In this document: positions 45,525-54,210 of the stretch, piece by piece | Position numbering within the stretch: the stretch's first letter is position 1 | How the letters are laid out: every line of letters starts with the position of its first letter | Assembly (NCBI RefSeq): GCF_026672275.1 | Contig: NZ_JANQCD010000024.1 | Coordinates: forward strand, 1-64,000 | DNA: 64,000 nucleotides | Reading direction: 5' to 3' | DNA from: Marinifilum sp. D737 | GTDB lineage: Bacteria > Bacteroidota > Bacteroidia > Bacteroidales > Marinifilaceae | Program-made: the position numbers and the translations under genes | Notes under the pieces: generated by a model | Told to the model about the DNA's origin: nothing | The model's input: only the letters and a program-made list of their open reading frames with translations | Databases searched by the model: none

Positions 45525-46150
45525 ATAATTACTCCATTTCGGTCTAATTCATTTAGAGTTGTTGTTACAGTTTGACGAGTTGTAGCAGCCAGGCTAGCTA
45601 TGTCTTGATGAGTTAGGTTTAAACGAATTTCTCTTTCGTCACCAATTTTAATTCCATGCTCTTCAATCAAATCGAGTAATAAACATTTTACCCTTTCAGG
45701 AGCTGATTTAAACCACATACGTTCCAATCTGCTTCGAACTTTTTTAAGTCTGAAGCCAATTAATTTGGTAACCTTTAAACTAAGGCGAGGATGCGTTGAC
45801 AGAAAATGCTCAAAATCTTGAATATTTACATAGCAAATTTCAGCATATTCAGTTGTAGCTGCAATTTGTTCTCTTTTGCTCTGTCCTGTAATTGCCAATT
45901 CTCCAAATATTTCACCAGGACCAAGAATGGCATAAATGAACTCTTTTCCATTATCCGAAAAAGATGAAATTTTAACCTTTCCTTTTTTAAGAAAGTATAC
46001 CGAGTTTGCTTCGTCATTTGGAAGATAAATGGTTTGGTTTTTAGTAGCCTCTAGCATTTTCACTTTCTTTCTCAAATCCATTTTTTCAAGAATAGATAGT
46101 GATCCCAAAAAATTGAAGTTTTCAAAATACCATAGGATTCTGTCCTGCAT
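45476..46150 (-). CDS. Crp/Fnr-family transcriptional regulator (no Fe-S cysteines)
   Basis: About 224 residues from the ATG at 46150; a TTG 36 bp upstream is also in frame. An N-terminal cyclic-nucleotide-binding-like domain (KGKVKISSFSDNGKEFIYAILGPGEIFGELAITG) leads to a C-terminal helix-turn-helix (LTHQDIASLAATTRQTVTTTLNELDRNGVI). It lacks the Cys set of the neighbouring FNR-like protein. It is divergent from modA across 187 bp, so it may control molybdate uptake (inference). Its 3' end overlaps the convergent YedZ-like gene. Confidence 0.92.
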   Translation of the reverse strand: MQDRILWYFENFNFLGSLSILEKMDLRKKVKMLEATKNQTIYLPNDEANSVYFLKKGKVKISSFSDNGKEFIYAILGPGEIFGELAITGQSKREQIAATTEYAEICYVNIQDFEHFLSTHPRLSLKVTKLIGFRLKKVRSRLERMWFKSAPERVKCLLLDLIEEHGIKIGDEREIRLNLTHQDIASLAATTRQTVTTTLNELDRNGVIIYDRRRILVRKPSALN

Positions 46151-46337
46151 AACTAGTTGATTTGGTGTGTTAATAGGTGATGTCAAGATACGAAATTTAT
46201 CTAAAATGAATCAAAATAAGAATTGCTAAATATTTGTTAATTATTAGTTACTGAAGATGAATTGGGAATCATATTGTTTTGAGTAGTTCAGTATTCTCCA
46301 AAAATTACTATTTTCAACTTTTGCTAAGCATTTCTGC

Positions 46338-47099
46338 ATGAATAAAACCATAATTGTAATCATACTATCGATGTTTGTTCTTTCTTGCTCGAATAGAAAG
46401 AATAGAAACAATGAAGTCACCTTATTTGCAGCTTCCAGTGTAACAAATGTTGCTGAAGAAATTGCTGGAAGCTTTGAGAGGGAAACAGGCATTAAGGTCA
46501 AGCTCAATATTGCATCGTCGGGAATATTGGCCAGACAAATTGAAAGTGGAGCTGATTTTGATTACTACATTTCTGCGAATAAGAGTTGGATGGATTACAT
46601 AGATAGTTTGAACTTGGTTGAAAAGGCCACAGTAAAGAATTTGGCCACGAATCGTTTGGTTGTCATTGTTCCTTCAGGAAACGATAAAAAGCCAAATAGA
46701 GGAGAGATTGAAAATAATTTTCCGAATTTATTTGCCGGTCGTTTATCTATTGGTGATCCGAAGCATGTTCCAGCGGGTAAGTATGCAATGCAGGCCATTA
46801 AATTTTATGGATGGGAAAAAGATCTTACTGATCGATATTTACCAGCAAAAAATGTAAGAGATGCATTGTTGATGGTTGAAATGGGGGAAGCTGAAATGGG
46901 CATCGTTTATGAAACTGATGCCACGAAATCTAAAAAGGTCAATATCGTTTATCGATTCCCTCTTACTGCATGTGAATCCATTGCATATGCAGGGGCAGCA
47001 AAAAAGAAGAGATCTGAAAGTTTAAATTCATTTTTGTTGTACCTTCAATCGGAAGAGGTGAAAAGTATATGGAGAACAAACGGATTCAATCTGGATTAA
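46338..47099 (+). CDS. modA: Molybdate ABC transporter substrate-binding lipoprotein
   Basis: 253 residues with lipobox VLSC (Cys17). The mature protein opens VTLFAASSVTNVAEEIAGSFE, the ModA signature, and shows FDYYISANKSWMDYI, GDPKHVPAGKYAMQAI and MGEAEMGIVYETDA. It binds molybdate or tungstate in the periplasm. The stop is one base from the modB start, so modABC is one operon. Confidence 0.93.
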   Translation: MNKTIIVIILSMFVLSCSNRKNRNNEVTLFAASSVTNVAEEIAGSFERETGIKVKLNIASSGILARQIESGADFDYYISANKSWMDYIDSLNLVEKATVKNLATNRLVVIVPSGNDKKPNRGEIENNFPNLFAGRLSIGDPKHVPAGKYAMQAIKFYGWEKDLTDRYLPAKNVRDALLMVEMGEAEMGIVYETDATKSKKVNIVYRFPLTACESIAYAGAAKKKRSESLNSFLLYLQSEEVKSIWRTNGFNLD

Positions 47100-47100
47100 T

Positions 47101-47796
47101 ATGAATGAATTGCTAAACTTTAGTGAAGATGAATTGCTGGCAATCGGACTTTCGTTTCGTGTTGCCTTTTGGTGTGCTGTTTTCATTCTTCCTCCATCGG
47201 TTTTCTTGTCTTGGTGCTTGGCGCGCAAACAATTCAGAGGAAAATCAATTGTAGAAGGTTTTTTGAATTTGCCTTTGGTTCTACCGCCTGTTGCAACCGG
47301 ATTTATCCTTTTGTTGTTGCTGGGAACAAACGGATTAATTGGCAAGTATTTGAACGAATGGTTTGGAATAAAGTTGGCATTTAGTTTTTATGCAGCTGTA
47401 ATTGCTTCAATGGTGGTTTCATTTCCATTGGCAATTCGAGCCATTCGCTTGTCAATCGAAATGGTGGATCCAGGTTACGAGGAAGCAGCAAAAACCCTTG
47501 GTGCAAACTCATTACAGACTTTTATTCGTGTTACTTTGCCATTGGCACTTCCTGGAATTATAAGTGGTTTTGTTTTGGCTTTTGCCAGATCGTTGGGAGA
47601 GTTTGGTGCCACCATTATTTTTGCCGGAAACATATCTGGTGAAACCCAAACCATACCCTTGGCGCTTTTTAATGAAATTCAGGTTCCCGGACATGAAACA
47701 GCAGCTTTCCGATTACTTTTGGTAGCTGTGGTATTTTCATTTGCAGCCATGTCTTTTTCCGAGATTTTGGTAAAAAAACTTCATCATCGTAAATAA
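47101..47796 (+). CDS. modB: Molybdate ABC transporter permease
   Basis: 231 residues with about six membrane helices. The ABC-permease EAA loop is EEAAKTLGANSLQTFIRVTLPLALPG, and ARSLGEFGATIIFAGNISG is typical of ModB. It forms the membrane channel for molybdate with ModC. Confidence 0.94.
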   Translation: MNELLNFSEDELLAIGLSFRVAFWCAVFILPPSVFLSWCLARKQFRGKSIVEGFLNLPLVLPPVATGFILLLLLGTNGLIGKYLNEWFGIKLAFSFYAAVIASMVVSFPLAIRAIRLSIEMVDPGYEEAAKTLGANSLQTFIRVTLPLALPGIISGFVLAFARSLGEFGATIIFAGNISGETQTIPLALFNEIQVPGHETAAFRLLLVAVVFSFAAMSFSEILVKKLHHRK

Positions 47797-47819
47797 TTAA
47801 TCAAGAGATATCACTTAAT

Positions 47820-48914
47820 ATGCATGCATTATCGGCCAGATTAAAAGTTCAAAAAGGAAATTTTTCTCTTGATGTAGAGGTTAATTTTTTGAAGGGAATT
47901 ACTGGGATTTTTGGTCCTTCAGGATCGGGAAAAACCACTTTAATGCATTTGATTTCAGGCTTGGAAAATCCAGATGAAGGGCATATCGAGATTGATGATA
48001 GCTTGATATTGGATACCTCGAAAAATTGGAATTTAAAATCCCGTAAAAGGAAGATTGGATACGTATTTCAGGAAGGAAGATTGTTTCCTCACATGACAGT
48101 GCAAAAGAATCTCTTGTTTGGAAGTGTTTATGCTGATAATGATCAGCAAATCATTCATTTTGATGAGGTAGTAGATCTATTGGAAATACGTGAATTATTG
48201 GAGAAAAGACCAAAGAGTTTATCGGGAGGTGAAAAACAGCGTGTTGCCATTGGAAGAGCTTTGTTAAGCGCTCCCAAATTGCTTTTGATGGACGAGCCTT
48301 TCTCTTCATTAGATGTTGCCTTACGAAGACAAATTATTCCCTACCTGATTCGAATCAATAAAAAGCTTGGTATGCCAATGCTGGTTGTGAGTCATGATTT
48401 GCCTGATTTGCTTAGTTTGACACAGGAGTTGTTTTTACTGCGAAATGGCAGTGTAGAAGGACATGGCAATTATTTTGACTTGATACAGTCTGAAAAATCG
48501 CTGGATATCATGCGCGGTGCTGGTTTAATGAATGTAATTCCTTTTAAAGTGGAATTGCATGATGTGGAGAATGGATTAACGCATTTAATTAATCGTGATG
48601 CCAGCCATGAAATTCATGTAGAACGTGAATTAATTAACGATTGCTGCAAAGTGGGAGATGAGTTGAATGTCTCTTTACGTCCTGAAGATATAGCGATTAC
48701 CTTGAATGAAATAAGCGACATTTCTATTCGCAACCAACTGAAAGGAAAAATTACCAAAATCATTAAAAAAGAGAACAGAACCTATTGTCTTGTCGATGTT
48801 GGATTTCTTTTAATTGTATCCATTACACAGGCCTCTCAACAAAAAATGAACCTGGATGTCGGAACCGAGGTGTATTGCCTGTTTAAATCTATGGCCCTAC
48901 AAATCAATTTGTAA
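47820..48914 (+). CDS. modC: Molybdate ABC transporter ATP-binding protein
   Basis: 364 residues. Walker A GPSGSGKTT at 32-40, ABC signature LSGGEKQ near 134-140, Walker B LLLMDEP near 155-160, and SHDL H-loop. The C-terminal part (about 290-364) is a TOBE/Mop-type molybdate-binding domain, typical of ModC. The stop codon lies within a 14-bp tandem repeat that follows. Confidence 0.94.
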   Translation: MHALSARLKVQKGNFSLDVEVNFLKGITGIFGPSGSGKTTLMHLISGLENPDEGHIEIDDSLILDTSKNWNLKSRKRKIGYVFQEGRLFPHMTVQKNLLFGSVYADNDQQIIHFDEVVDLLEIRELLEKRPKSLSGGEKQRVAIGRALLSAPKLLLMDEPFSSLDVALRRQIIPYLIRINKKLGMPMLVVSHDLPDLLSLTQELFLLRNGSVEGHGNYFDLIQSEKSLDIMRGAGLMNVIPFKVELHDVENGLTHLINRDASHEIHVERELINDCCKVGDELNVSLRPEDIAITLNEISDISIRNQLKGKITKIIKKENRTYCLVDVGFLLIVSITQASQQKMNLDVGTEVYCLFKSMALQINL

Positions 48915-48939
48915 TTACGAATTAATAATTACGAATTTT
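48912..48939 (+). repeat. Two 14-bp tandem copies TAATTACGAATTAA at the modC stop
   Basis: TAATTACGAATTAA (48912-48925) and TAATTACGAATTTT (48926-48939); the TAA stop codon of modC is the first three bases of the first copy. Confidence 0.75.
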
Positions 48940-49057
48940 AAGCTCCAAGTAACAAGAATCAAGTTGAGCGACCAGAAAGCATCTGTTTGCCTGTTAGCAT
49001 TTGTATTAATAAATTTCAAGGGGGCTTTGCATGATCAAAACAGTCTCCCGAACTTTG

Positions 49058-49084
49058 TAACTGCTAACTGCTAACTGCTAACTG
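49058..49084 (+). repeat. Tandem 7-bp repeat TAACTGC (nearly 4 copies)
   Basis: Three perfect copies and a fourth lacking its last base, ending two bases from the stop codon of the leftward DUF3820 gene. The 7-base period is half of the 14-base period seen at other gene ends. Confidence 0.85.
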
Positions 49085-49086
49085 TA

Positions 49087-49329
49087 TTACTGGTATTTTT
49101 TGCACAACGGACGCAACATGCCTTCCAGTCCATTCAATTTAATTTCGTACATAGATGCCAGCATTTCGCCTAATTTTCCAGGAGGAAATCCTTTCTCACG
49201 AAACCATACCAAATAAGGTTCTGGTAAGTCGATAAGGTATCGACCTTTGTATTTGCCAAAAGGCATTCGCATTTGAATCAGTTTGATCAATTCTTCGTTT
49301 AGTTCTGCTTTATTGATTTCGTCAGTCAT
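49087..49329 (-). CDS. DUF3820-family protein
   Basis: 80 residues. The family core is plain: MPFGKYKGRYLIDLPEPYL, then WFREKGFPPGKLGEML and EIKLNGLEGMLRPL. It is a small cytosolic protein; the family has a proposed link to nucleic acid or quorum functions but no firm role. It shares direction with mnmA, 62 bp apart, with a palindrome between. Confidence 0.88.
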   Translation of the reverse strand: MTDEINKAELNEELIKLIQMRMPFGKYKGRYLIDLPEPYLVWFREKGFPPGKLGEMLASMYEIKLNGLEGMLRPLCKKYQ

Positions 49330-49347
49330 CTATAATATAGTTAGTAC

Positions 49348-49377
49348 TGTAAAGACGCATGGCCATGCGTCTTTACA
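49348..49377. repeat. Perfect 30-bp palindrome
   Basis: The two 15-base arms (TGTAAAGACGCATGG and its complement) meet with no loop. There is no T run, so it is not an ordinary terminator. It resembles interspersed REP-like palindromes of the form GTAGAGACGC...GCGTCTCTAC known from several bacterial genomes. Confidence 0.9.
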
Positions 49378-49391
49378 AATTCAATTTGTGA

Positions 49392-50489
49392 TTAATCGTT
49401 ATATTCGGCAAAGCCACCACCAATAAGTTTGTTGTCAATGTAAAAGGCAACCGGTTGTCCGGGTGCCATTGCCCATGCCGGATTTTCCAGATCAACCAAA
49501 AGTTCATTCTCATTCAAAATTGTAATCTTCGAATAGCCATTAGGATTTAGGCCAAGACCTCTTACCACTGTGGTAATATTGTTTTGCTTGATATCCTCAA
49601 TATTGTGGAAATAGTAGCCTGAAATTCTTAGTTGAAGCTTATTTAAATCGGCTTTTTTCTCCAAAATTAAGGTGTTGTTCTTGGCATCAATTCGACTGAC
49701 CATTAAACCGGTTTTTTCTTCCAGCTCAATACCTCTTTTTTGGCCTACTGTATAGTAAGGATAACCATCGTGTGTTCCCAATACTTTACCATTTACATCT
49801 ACAGCCTTTCCTTTCCCAATCTTCTCATTCAAATCAGGAATCATTTCCTGAAGAAAATCACGATAGTCTTTTCGATCCATAAAGCAAACACCCATACTTT
49901 CCTTTTTCTTGGCCACCTCTTCGAAGCCGTAAGATTTTGCAATTTCCCGAACTTCAGGTTTTGTGTATTTTCCAAGAGGAGTTAGTGTTCTGGAAAGAAT
50001 GTCTTGTTGAAGATTCCAAAGAAAGTAGGATTGATCTTTGGCAGGATCTTTCCCTTTGTTGATGTAGAACAATCCGTTTTCATCCTCAATGGTAATGTAA
50101 TGCCCCGTTGCAATGTGATCACAATTCAATTCATCGGCTTTTTCGAGCAATAATTTCCATTTCAAATTCGGATTGCATTGAATACACGGACTAGGTGTGC
50201 GACCAGCCAAATACTCATCTAAAAAGAATTGGATGATTGTATCCCTAAACTCTTTTCGTGCATCGATAACATGATGTTCTAAGTCAAGTTGATGTGCAAG
50301 TTTTTGAGCGTCAACAATAAAGTCAGGGTACTTGTCATTCTCATCATAAGAATGATTGTTTGCATAAAACCAAAGTGATACACCAATTACTTCATATCCC
50401 TGATCTTGTAACATCATAGCAGTAACCGAGGAATCAGTTCCTCCACTCATTCCCAATATTACTTTTCCCTTGCTCTCTTGTTGATTCAT
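49392..50489 (-). CDS. mnmA: tRNA-specific 2-thiouridylase
   Basis: 365 residues. It thiolates U34 of tRNAs for Lys, Glu and Gln using sulfur relayed by persulfide carriers. Visible: PP-loop SGGTDS at 15-20, the catalytic Cys pair in SPCIQCNP (about 101-108) and GVCFMDRKDY (about 200), and TVGQKRGIEL. Start ATG at 50489, normal length. Confidence 0.96.
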   Translation of the reverse strand: MNQQESKGKVILGMSGGTDSSVTAMMLQDQGYEVIGVSLWFYANNHSYDENDKYPDFIVDAQKLAHQLDLEHHVIDARKEFRDTIIQFFLDEYLAGRTPSPCIQCNPNLKWKLLLEKADELNCDHIATGHYITIEDENGLFYINKGKDPAKDQSYFLWNLQQDILSRTLTPLGKYTKPEVREIAKSYGFEEVAKKKESMGVCFMDRKDYRDFLQEMIPDLNEKIGKGKAVDVNGKVLGTHDGYPYYTVGQKRGIELEEKTGLMVSRIDAKNNTLILEKKADLNKLQLRISGYYFHNIEDIKQNNITTVVRGLGLNPNGYSKITILNENELLVDLENPAWAMAPGQPVAFYIDNKLIGGGFAEYND

Positions 50490-50665
50490 CCTGTGTAGTT
50501 CTAATTACGAATGCAAACATATTGCTTTCGCTCAAGATTCGCAAAGAGTCTTATCCCGAGATTTGTCCTGCTTATCGAAAAAATAGGTGTATTGTTCGTA
50601 ATTTTTATAAATTCGGCAGCTTAAAGAAAACCAAGAATCAAAACTAAACTATAAAAACAGTAAAC

Positions 50666-52705
50666 ATGAAAAAACTAGCATGGGGAGCATTAGGCCTTGG
50701 AGCCGCTCTTGCTATTACAGTTGCATGTTCACAGCAAGCACAAAAAGGCATTGGTGTGATCAAAAAAGAGGACATGAACTTATCGGTTAAGCCAGGTGAG
50801 GATTTCTTCGAATACGCTAACGGAACCTGGATGAAAAACACTCCGATTCCTGCAGATAGAAGTCGTTACGGCGCTTTTGATATCCTTGGTGAAAAAGCCA
50901 ACGAAGCAGTTCACACTTTGTTGGAAGATGCAGCGAAAGCTGAAAATGCAGAAGAAGGAAGTAATCTGAAAAAGATTAAAGATTTCTATGCAACAGCAAT
51001 GGATGTAAAGAAGATTGACGAAGTTGGTATTAAGCCATTGTTGCCAGAGTTCGAAAGAATTGCAAACCTAAAGAATGCAACAGATCTTCGTAAGGAATTG
51101 GTTCACCTACATCAAATGGGAATTAGCGCTTTATTTGGTGCTGGTGTTGAGCAGGATATGAAAAATACTGAGGTAAACCGCATGTATTTGTCAGAAGATG
51201 GTCTTTCATTATCCGATCGTGATTACTATGTGGTTGATAACGAAACCAACCTGAACATCCGTAAAGAGTTTGTGAAGCACGTTGCCAAAATGTTCGAATT
51301 GATTGGCGAAAATGCTGAGGTTGCGGCAAAAAATGCAGCGAGAATCATGAAGTTTGAAACTCGCATGGCAGCTAAATTCAATACTCGTTTAGAGAACAGA
51401 AACTATCCTGCAATGTACAACCCTAAGCCGGTTGAGACATTGATGAAAGAATATCCAAACTTCGATTGGGCAACATATTTCAAGGAAAGAGGTGCTGATA
51501 TCAAAGAGTATGTAATTACTATGCATCCAAGATACATGGCAGAATTAAACCAGATGTTGGTTGATGAGAAAATGGATGATATCAAGGTATACCTAAAATG
51601 GAAAGTTTTAGATGATGCAGCAGGTTCTGTTGGAACTGAATTGGAGAAACAAAACTTTGCTTTCTACGGAACTACTTTAACCGGAGCTACAGAACAAAAG
51701 CCACGTTGGAGACGCATGTCGGATGCTACAGGTAGCGTATTGGGCGAAGCTGTTGGTCAATTGTACGTTGCAAAATATTTCCCACCTGAAGCAAAAGAAA
51801 GAATGGACAAGTTGGTAAACAACTTGAAAATTGCTTTGCGCGGAAGAATTGAGAAATTGGATTGGATGAGCGATTCAACAAGAACACAAGCATTGGCTAA
51901 ATTAGATGCTTTTGGTGTGAAGATTGGATACCCAAACAAATGGGAAGACTACTCAAAACTAGAAGTGGGTACTGACTCTTACATCCAAAACTTGTGGAGA
52001 TCAGCTCGATTCTACGATGCTAAAAACATTGCAAAATTAGGACAGCCTGTTGATACGGAAAAATGGGGCATGACTCCACAAACTGTTAATGCATACTACC
52101 ACCCATTGTTGAACGAAGTGGTATTCCCAGCGGCAATTCTACAGCCTCCATTCTTCTATTTAGATGGTGATGATGCTGTAAACTACGGTGCAATTGGTGT
52201 AGTAATTGGTCACGAAATGACTCACGGTTTCGATGATTCTGGTCGTAGATTCGACAAAGATGGTAACATGAGAGACTGGTGGACAGCTGAAGATACAGAG
52301 AAGTTTAATGCAAGATCAGAGAAGTTGGTGGAGCAATTCAACGGATTCTACGCATTCGAAGACCTTCATGTTGATGGTAAACTAACGCTTGGTGAAAATA
52401 TTGCTGATTACGGTGGATTAACTGTTGCTTTGGAAGCTTACAAAATGGCTTTAAACGGTGATCAGCCAGCAGATATCGAAGGTTTCACCAACATGCAGCG
52501 TTTCTTCCTGGCTTACTCGAAAGTTTGGAGAGGAAACACTCGCGACAAGTACCTAAGAAAATTGATCAAGGAAGATGTTCACTCACCAGGTAAATACCGT
52601 GTAAATGGTGGATTGTTCAACATTCCTGAATTCTATGAAGCATTCGAAATTGCTGAAACAGATCCATTGTACCGCACCGAAGAACAACGTGCAGTAATCT
52701 GGTAA
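50666..52705 (+). CDS. M13-family (neprilysin-like) metallopeptidase lipoprotein
   Basis: 679 residues with a lipoprotein-type leader (lipobox VACS/TVAC, Cys21). The zinc site is HEMTH at 516-520, with the third ligand Glu in GENIADYGGL near 575; NAYYHPLLNEVVFPAAILQPP precedes it as in all M13 peptidases. These cleave small peptides outside the cytoplasm. Codon use looks like a well-expressed gene. Two terminators in series follow. Confidence 0.95.
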   Translation: MKKLAWGALGLGAALAITVACSQQAQKGIGVIKKEDMNLSVKPGEDFFEYANGTWMKNTPIPADRSRYGAFDILGEKANEAVHTLLEDAAKAENAEEGSNLKKIKDFYATAMDVKKIDEVGIKPLLPEFERIANLKNATDLRKELVHLHQMGISALFGAGVEQDMKNTEVNRMYLSEDGLSLSDRDYYVVDNETNLNIRKEFVKHVAKMFELIGENAEVAAKNAARIMKFETRMAAKFNTRLENRNYPAMYNPKPVETLMKEYPNFDWATYFKERGADIKEYVITMHPRYMAELNQMLVDEKMDDIKVYLKWKVLDDAAGSVGTELEKQNFAFYGTTLTGATEQKPRWRRMSDATGSVLGEAVGQLYVAKYFPPEAKERMDKLVNNLKIALRGRIEKLDWMSDSTRTQALAKLDAFGVKIGYPNKWEDYSKLEVGTDSYIQNLWRSARFYDAKNIAKLGQPVDTEKWGMTPQTVNAYYHPLLNEVVFPAAILQPPFFYLDGDDAVNYGAIGVVIGHEMTHGFDDSGRRFDKDGNMRDWWTAEDTEKFNARSEKLVEQFNGFYAFEDLHVDGKLTLGENIADYGGLTVALEAYKMALNGDQPADIEGFTNMQRFFLAYSKVWRGNTRDKYLRKLIKEDVHSPGKYRVNGGLFNIPEFYEAFEIAETDPLYRTEEQRAVIW

Positions 52706-52711
52706 AACACA

Positions 52712-52742
52712 GCTGTCAGTCTCTATAGACCTGACAGCCTTT
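52712..52742 (+). terminator. First terminator after the M13 peptidase
   Basis: GCTGTCAG/CTGACAGC stem, 11-base loop, then CCTTTT. Confidence 0.75.
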
Positions 52743-52750
52743 TAAAATAT

Positions 52751-52778
52751 AGCCATCTCCATTGTGGGGATGGCTTTT
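52751..52778 (+). terminator. Second terminator after the M13 peptidase
   Basis: AGCCATC/GATGGCT stem with an inner TCC/GGG extension, followed by TTTTACTTTT. Two terminators in series are consistent with a strongly transcribed gene. Confidence 0.75.
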
Positions 52779-52829
52779 ACTTTTGTATATAGACAGAAAG
52801 GTTTTTAAATTTTTAATAAACTAGATAGC

Positions 52830-52990
52830 GGTACTCTGTACCTTTAGATTTGATAATTTGTTAAATGTTCTACAAGTATTAAGGTGCTCTGCACCGAGCT
52901 AATGTTCAATCCACATTAACCTGAATAGCAGCGGAGCTGCGTAATCTTTATAGTTTGATTATTAAAATGTATGCCTAGGTGCAGAGCACC
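52830..52990. repeat. Cluster of 13-bp palindromes GGTRCTCTGYACC
   Basis: GGTACTCTGTACC at 52830-52842, GGTGCTCTGCACC at 52883-52895 and GGTGCAGAGCACC, the complement form, at 52978-52990. A smaller hairpin (CAGCGGAGCTG) lies between. Confidence 0.75.
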
Positions 52991-53104
52991 GCAATTTTTA
53001 TTACTGTTGGTGTTTATCTTTATTAATCATGAAAATTTTTATTGAAGTTGGACCCATCCCTTAGTCCTTCGTATCGAGAAATATACCAAAATTTATTTAG
53101 CCTC

Positions 53105-53281
53105 GAAGAGGCGTTAGCAATAGAGTAGGGCAACGCCTTACTTTGGAGTTAATATGAGAATAGAAGCCCTGAAAGGGCGTAAGCTTACGCCCTTTCAGGG
53201 CTAGAAAAAATGTAATATATCTAGTCAAAGGGCGATGCCTTTTGCTATTGCTTTAAAACTTTCAGTCTTAATTTATAAAAA
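53105..53281 (+). repeat. Interspersed repeat, left copy (interrupted), beside the RNase H gene
   Basis: It starts with GAGGCGTTAGCAATAGAGTAG and ends with a block containing TTGCTATTG and AACTTTCAGTCTTAATT; both blocks recur at 54211-54286 adjacent to each other. Here about 100 bases including a 38-bp palindrome separate them. Confidence 0.8.
53165..53202. repeat. Perfect 38-bp palindrome
   Basis: The 19-base arm AGCCCTGAAAGGGCGTAAG is followed directly by its exact complement, with no loop. It sits inside the left copy of the interspersed repeat. There is no adjacent gene end. Confidence 0.92.
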
Positions 53282-53351
53282 GACCATAAATGCCACCCAA
53301 AACACAAGCTATATTAATCCTAAAGCTTAAATTGCAGAAAAAGTATTCAAA

Positions 53352-54134
53352 TTGGAAGTAATAAAAATCAAGCTAAAGCTTAAATCCATAAAAGAAGATC
53401 GGGTGGAATGTTTTCTTTCCGATGAAAATGAAAATCTTCGTTTGTTTTATGATCCAAATAGGGGAGAGATTGATTTTGAAGAAGAGTCGAATTTAGCGGC
53501 AAGCATTCACAAGCTGCAATTTCAGTTCGAAAAGGTGGTGCGTTCTGCCATTAAAGGAAAGCTGAAGCCCAATCAAACCATCAACTGTGTGTTTATAGAA
53601 GGTTTTCGATTTTTAAAGGAGGCCGATTTCAATACCTACATTAGAGTTGACCGACGAAAAGATGAGCTACAAATTACTACCAGTAAGACCGAAACCAAAG
53701 ACATTCATAAAATCTATGCCGATGGATCACACTCCACGGAATTCAATCAATCGGCCTATGGCGGATTTACCGAAGATCCGGATGGTACACAGCAGATCTA
53801 CTCCCGGATGATTGAAGGAGGAAGCAGCAATATGATGGAGCTACTTGCCATATTGGATGGATTACAGCGCCTAAAATCGGTCGAGAAAATACAGGTCAAT
53901 ACCGATAGCCGTTTTGTGATTCGAGGCTTGGTGCAATGGGTGCATTTTTGGCAATACAACCATTGGCAGACTGCCTTCGGTCGTGATGTTCAATTTGCCG
54001 AATACTGGAAAGAGGTGAACGAACTTTGCAAAGGAAAACTGATGGAGTTTAACTGGATAAAAGGACATTCGGGAAACGAAAAGCAAGATTTTTGTCACCG
54101 CCTGGCCCGAAAAACAATGAACAGTGATCAATGA
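53352..54134 (+). CDS. RNase H-domain protein with N-terminal extension
   Basis: 260 residues. No early ATG is in frame; the TTG at 53352 is the best start after an in-frame stop at 53328. The C-terminal domain (about 118-255) has the RNase HI catalytic set Asp124 (YADGS), Glu163 (MMELLA), Asp185 (VNTDSRFVI), His239 (KGHSG) and Asp246. The N-terminal 115 residues match nothing I recognise. It should cut RNA in RNA-DNA hybrids. The gene is flanked by direct copies of an interspersed repeat, and its stop lies in CAATGA-type 14-bp repeats. Confidence 0.87.
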   Translation: MEVIKIKLKLKSIKEDRVECFLSDENENLRLFYDPNRGEIDFEEESNLAASIHKLQFQFEKVVRSAIKGKLKPNQTINCVFIEGFRFLKEADFNTYIRVDRRKDELQITTSKTETKDIHKIYADGSHSTEFNQSAYGGFTEDPDGTQQIYSRMIEGGSSNMMELLAILDGLQRLKSVEKIQVNTDSRFVIRGLVQWVHFWQYNHWQTAFGRDVQFAEYWKEVNELCKGKLMEFNWIKGHSGNEKQDFCHRLARKTMNSDQ

Positions 54135-54161
54135 GCAATTAACAATGAATAATTAACAATG
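54118..54161 (+). repeat. 14-bp repeat copies overlapping the RNase H stop codon
   Basis: Degenerate units of the AACAATTAGCAATG family (GATCAATGAGCAATTAACAATG, AATAATTAACAATG) begin inside the last codons and run past the TGA at 54132-54134. Confidence 0.7.
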
Positions 54162-54210
54162 GGTTCATTTACAAAGAGCAGCAGTTACTTATTTTCATTA
54201 GTTTAGTTAC

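Larger units (their letters stand above)
52706..53351. other. Repeat-dense spacer after the M13 peptidase
   Basis: No gene is seen in these 646 bases. They contain two terminators, three copies of the 13-bp palindrome GGTRCTCTGYACC (one in the complementary form), a 38-bp palindrome and the left copy of a repeat that reappears beyond the RNase H gene. Confidence 0.8.

Noticed and set aside
48856-49074. 72-codon frame overlapping the modC end
   Set aside because: It overlaps modC in another frame and runs through tandem-repeat DNA.
49348-49377. Terminator of mnmA
   Set aside because: The palindrome has no loop and no T run on either strand; it fits a REP-like repeat better.
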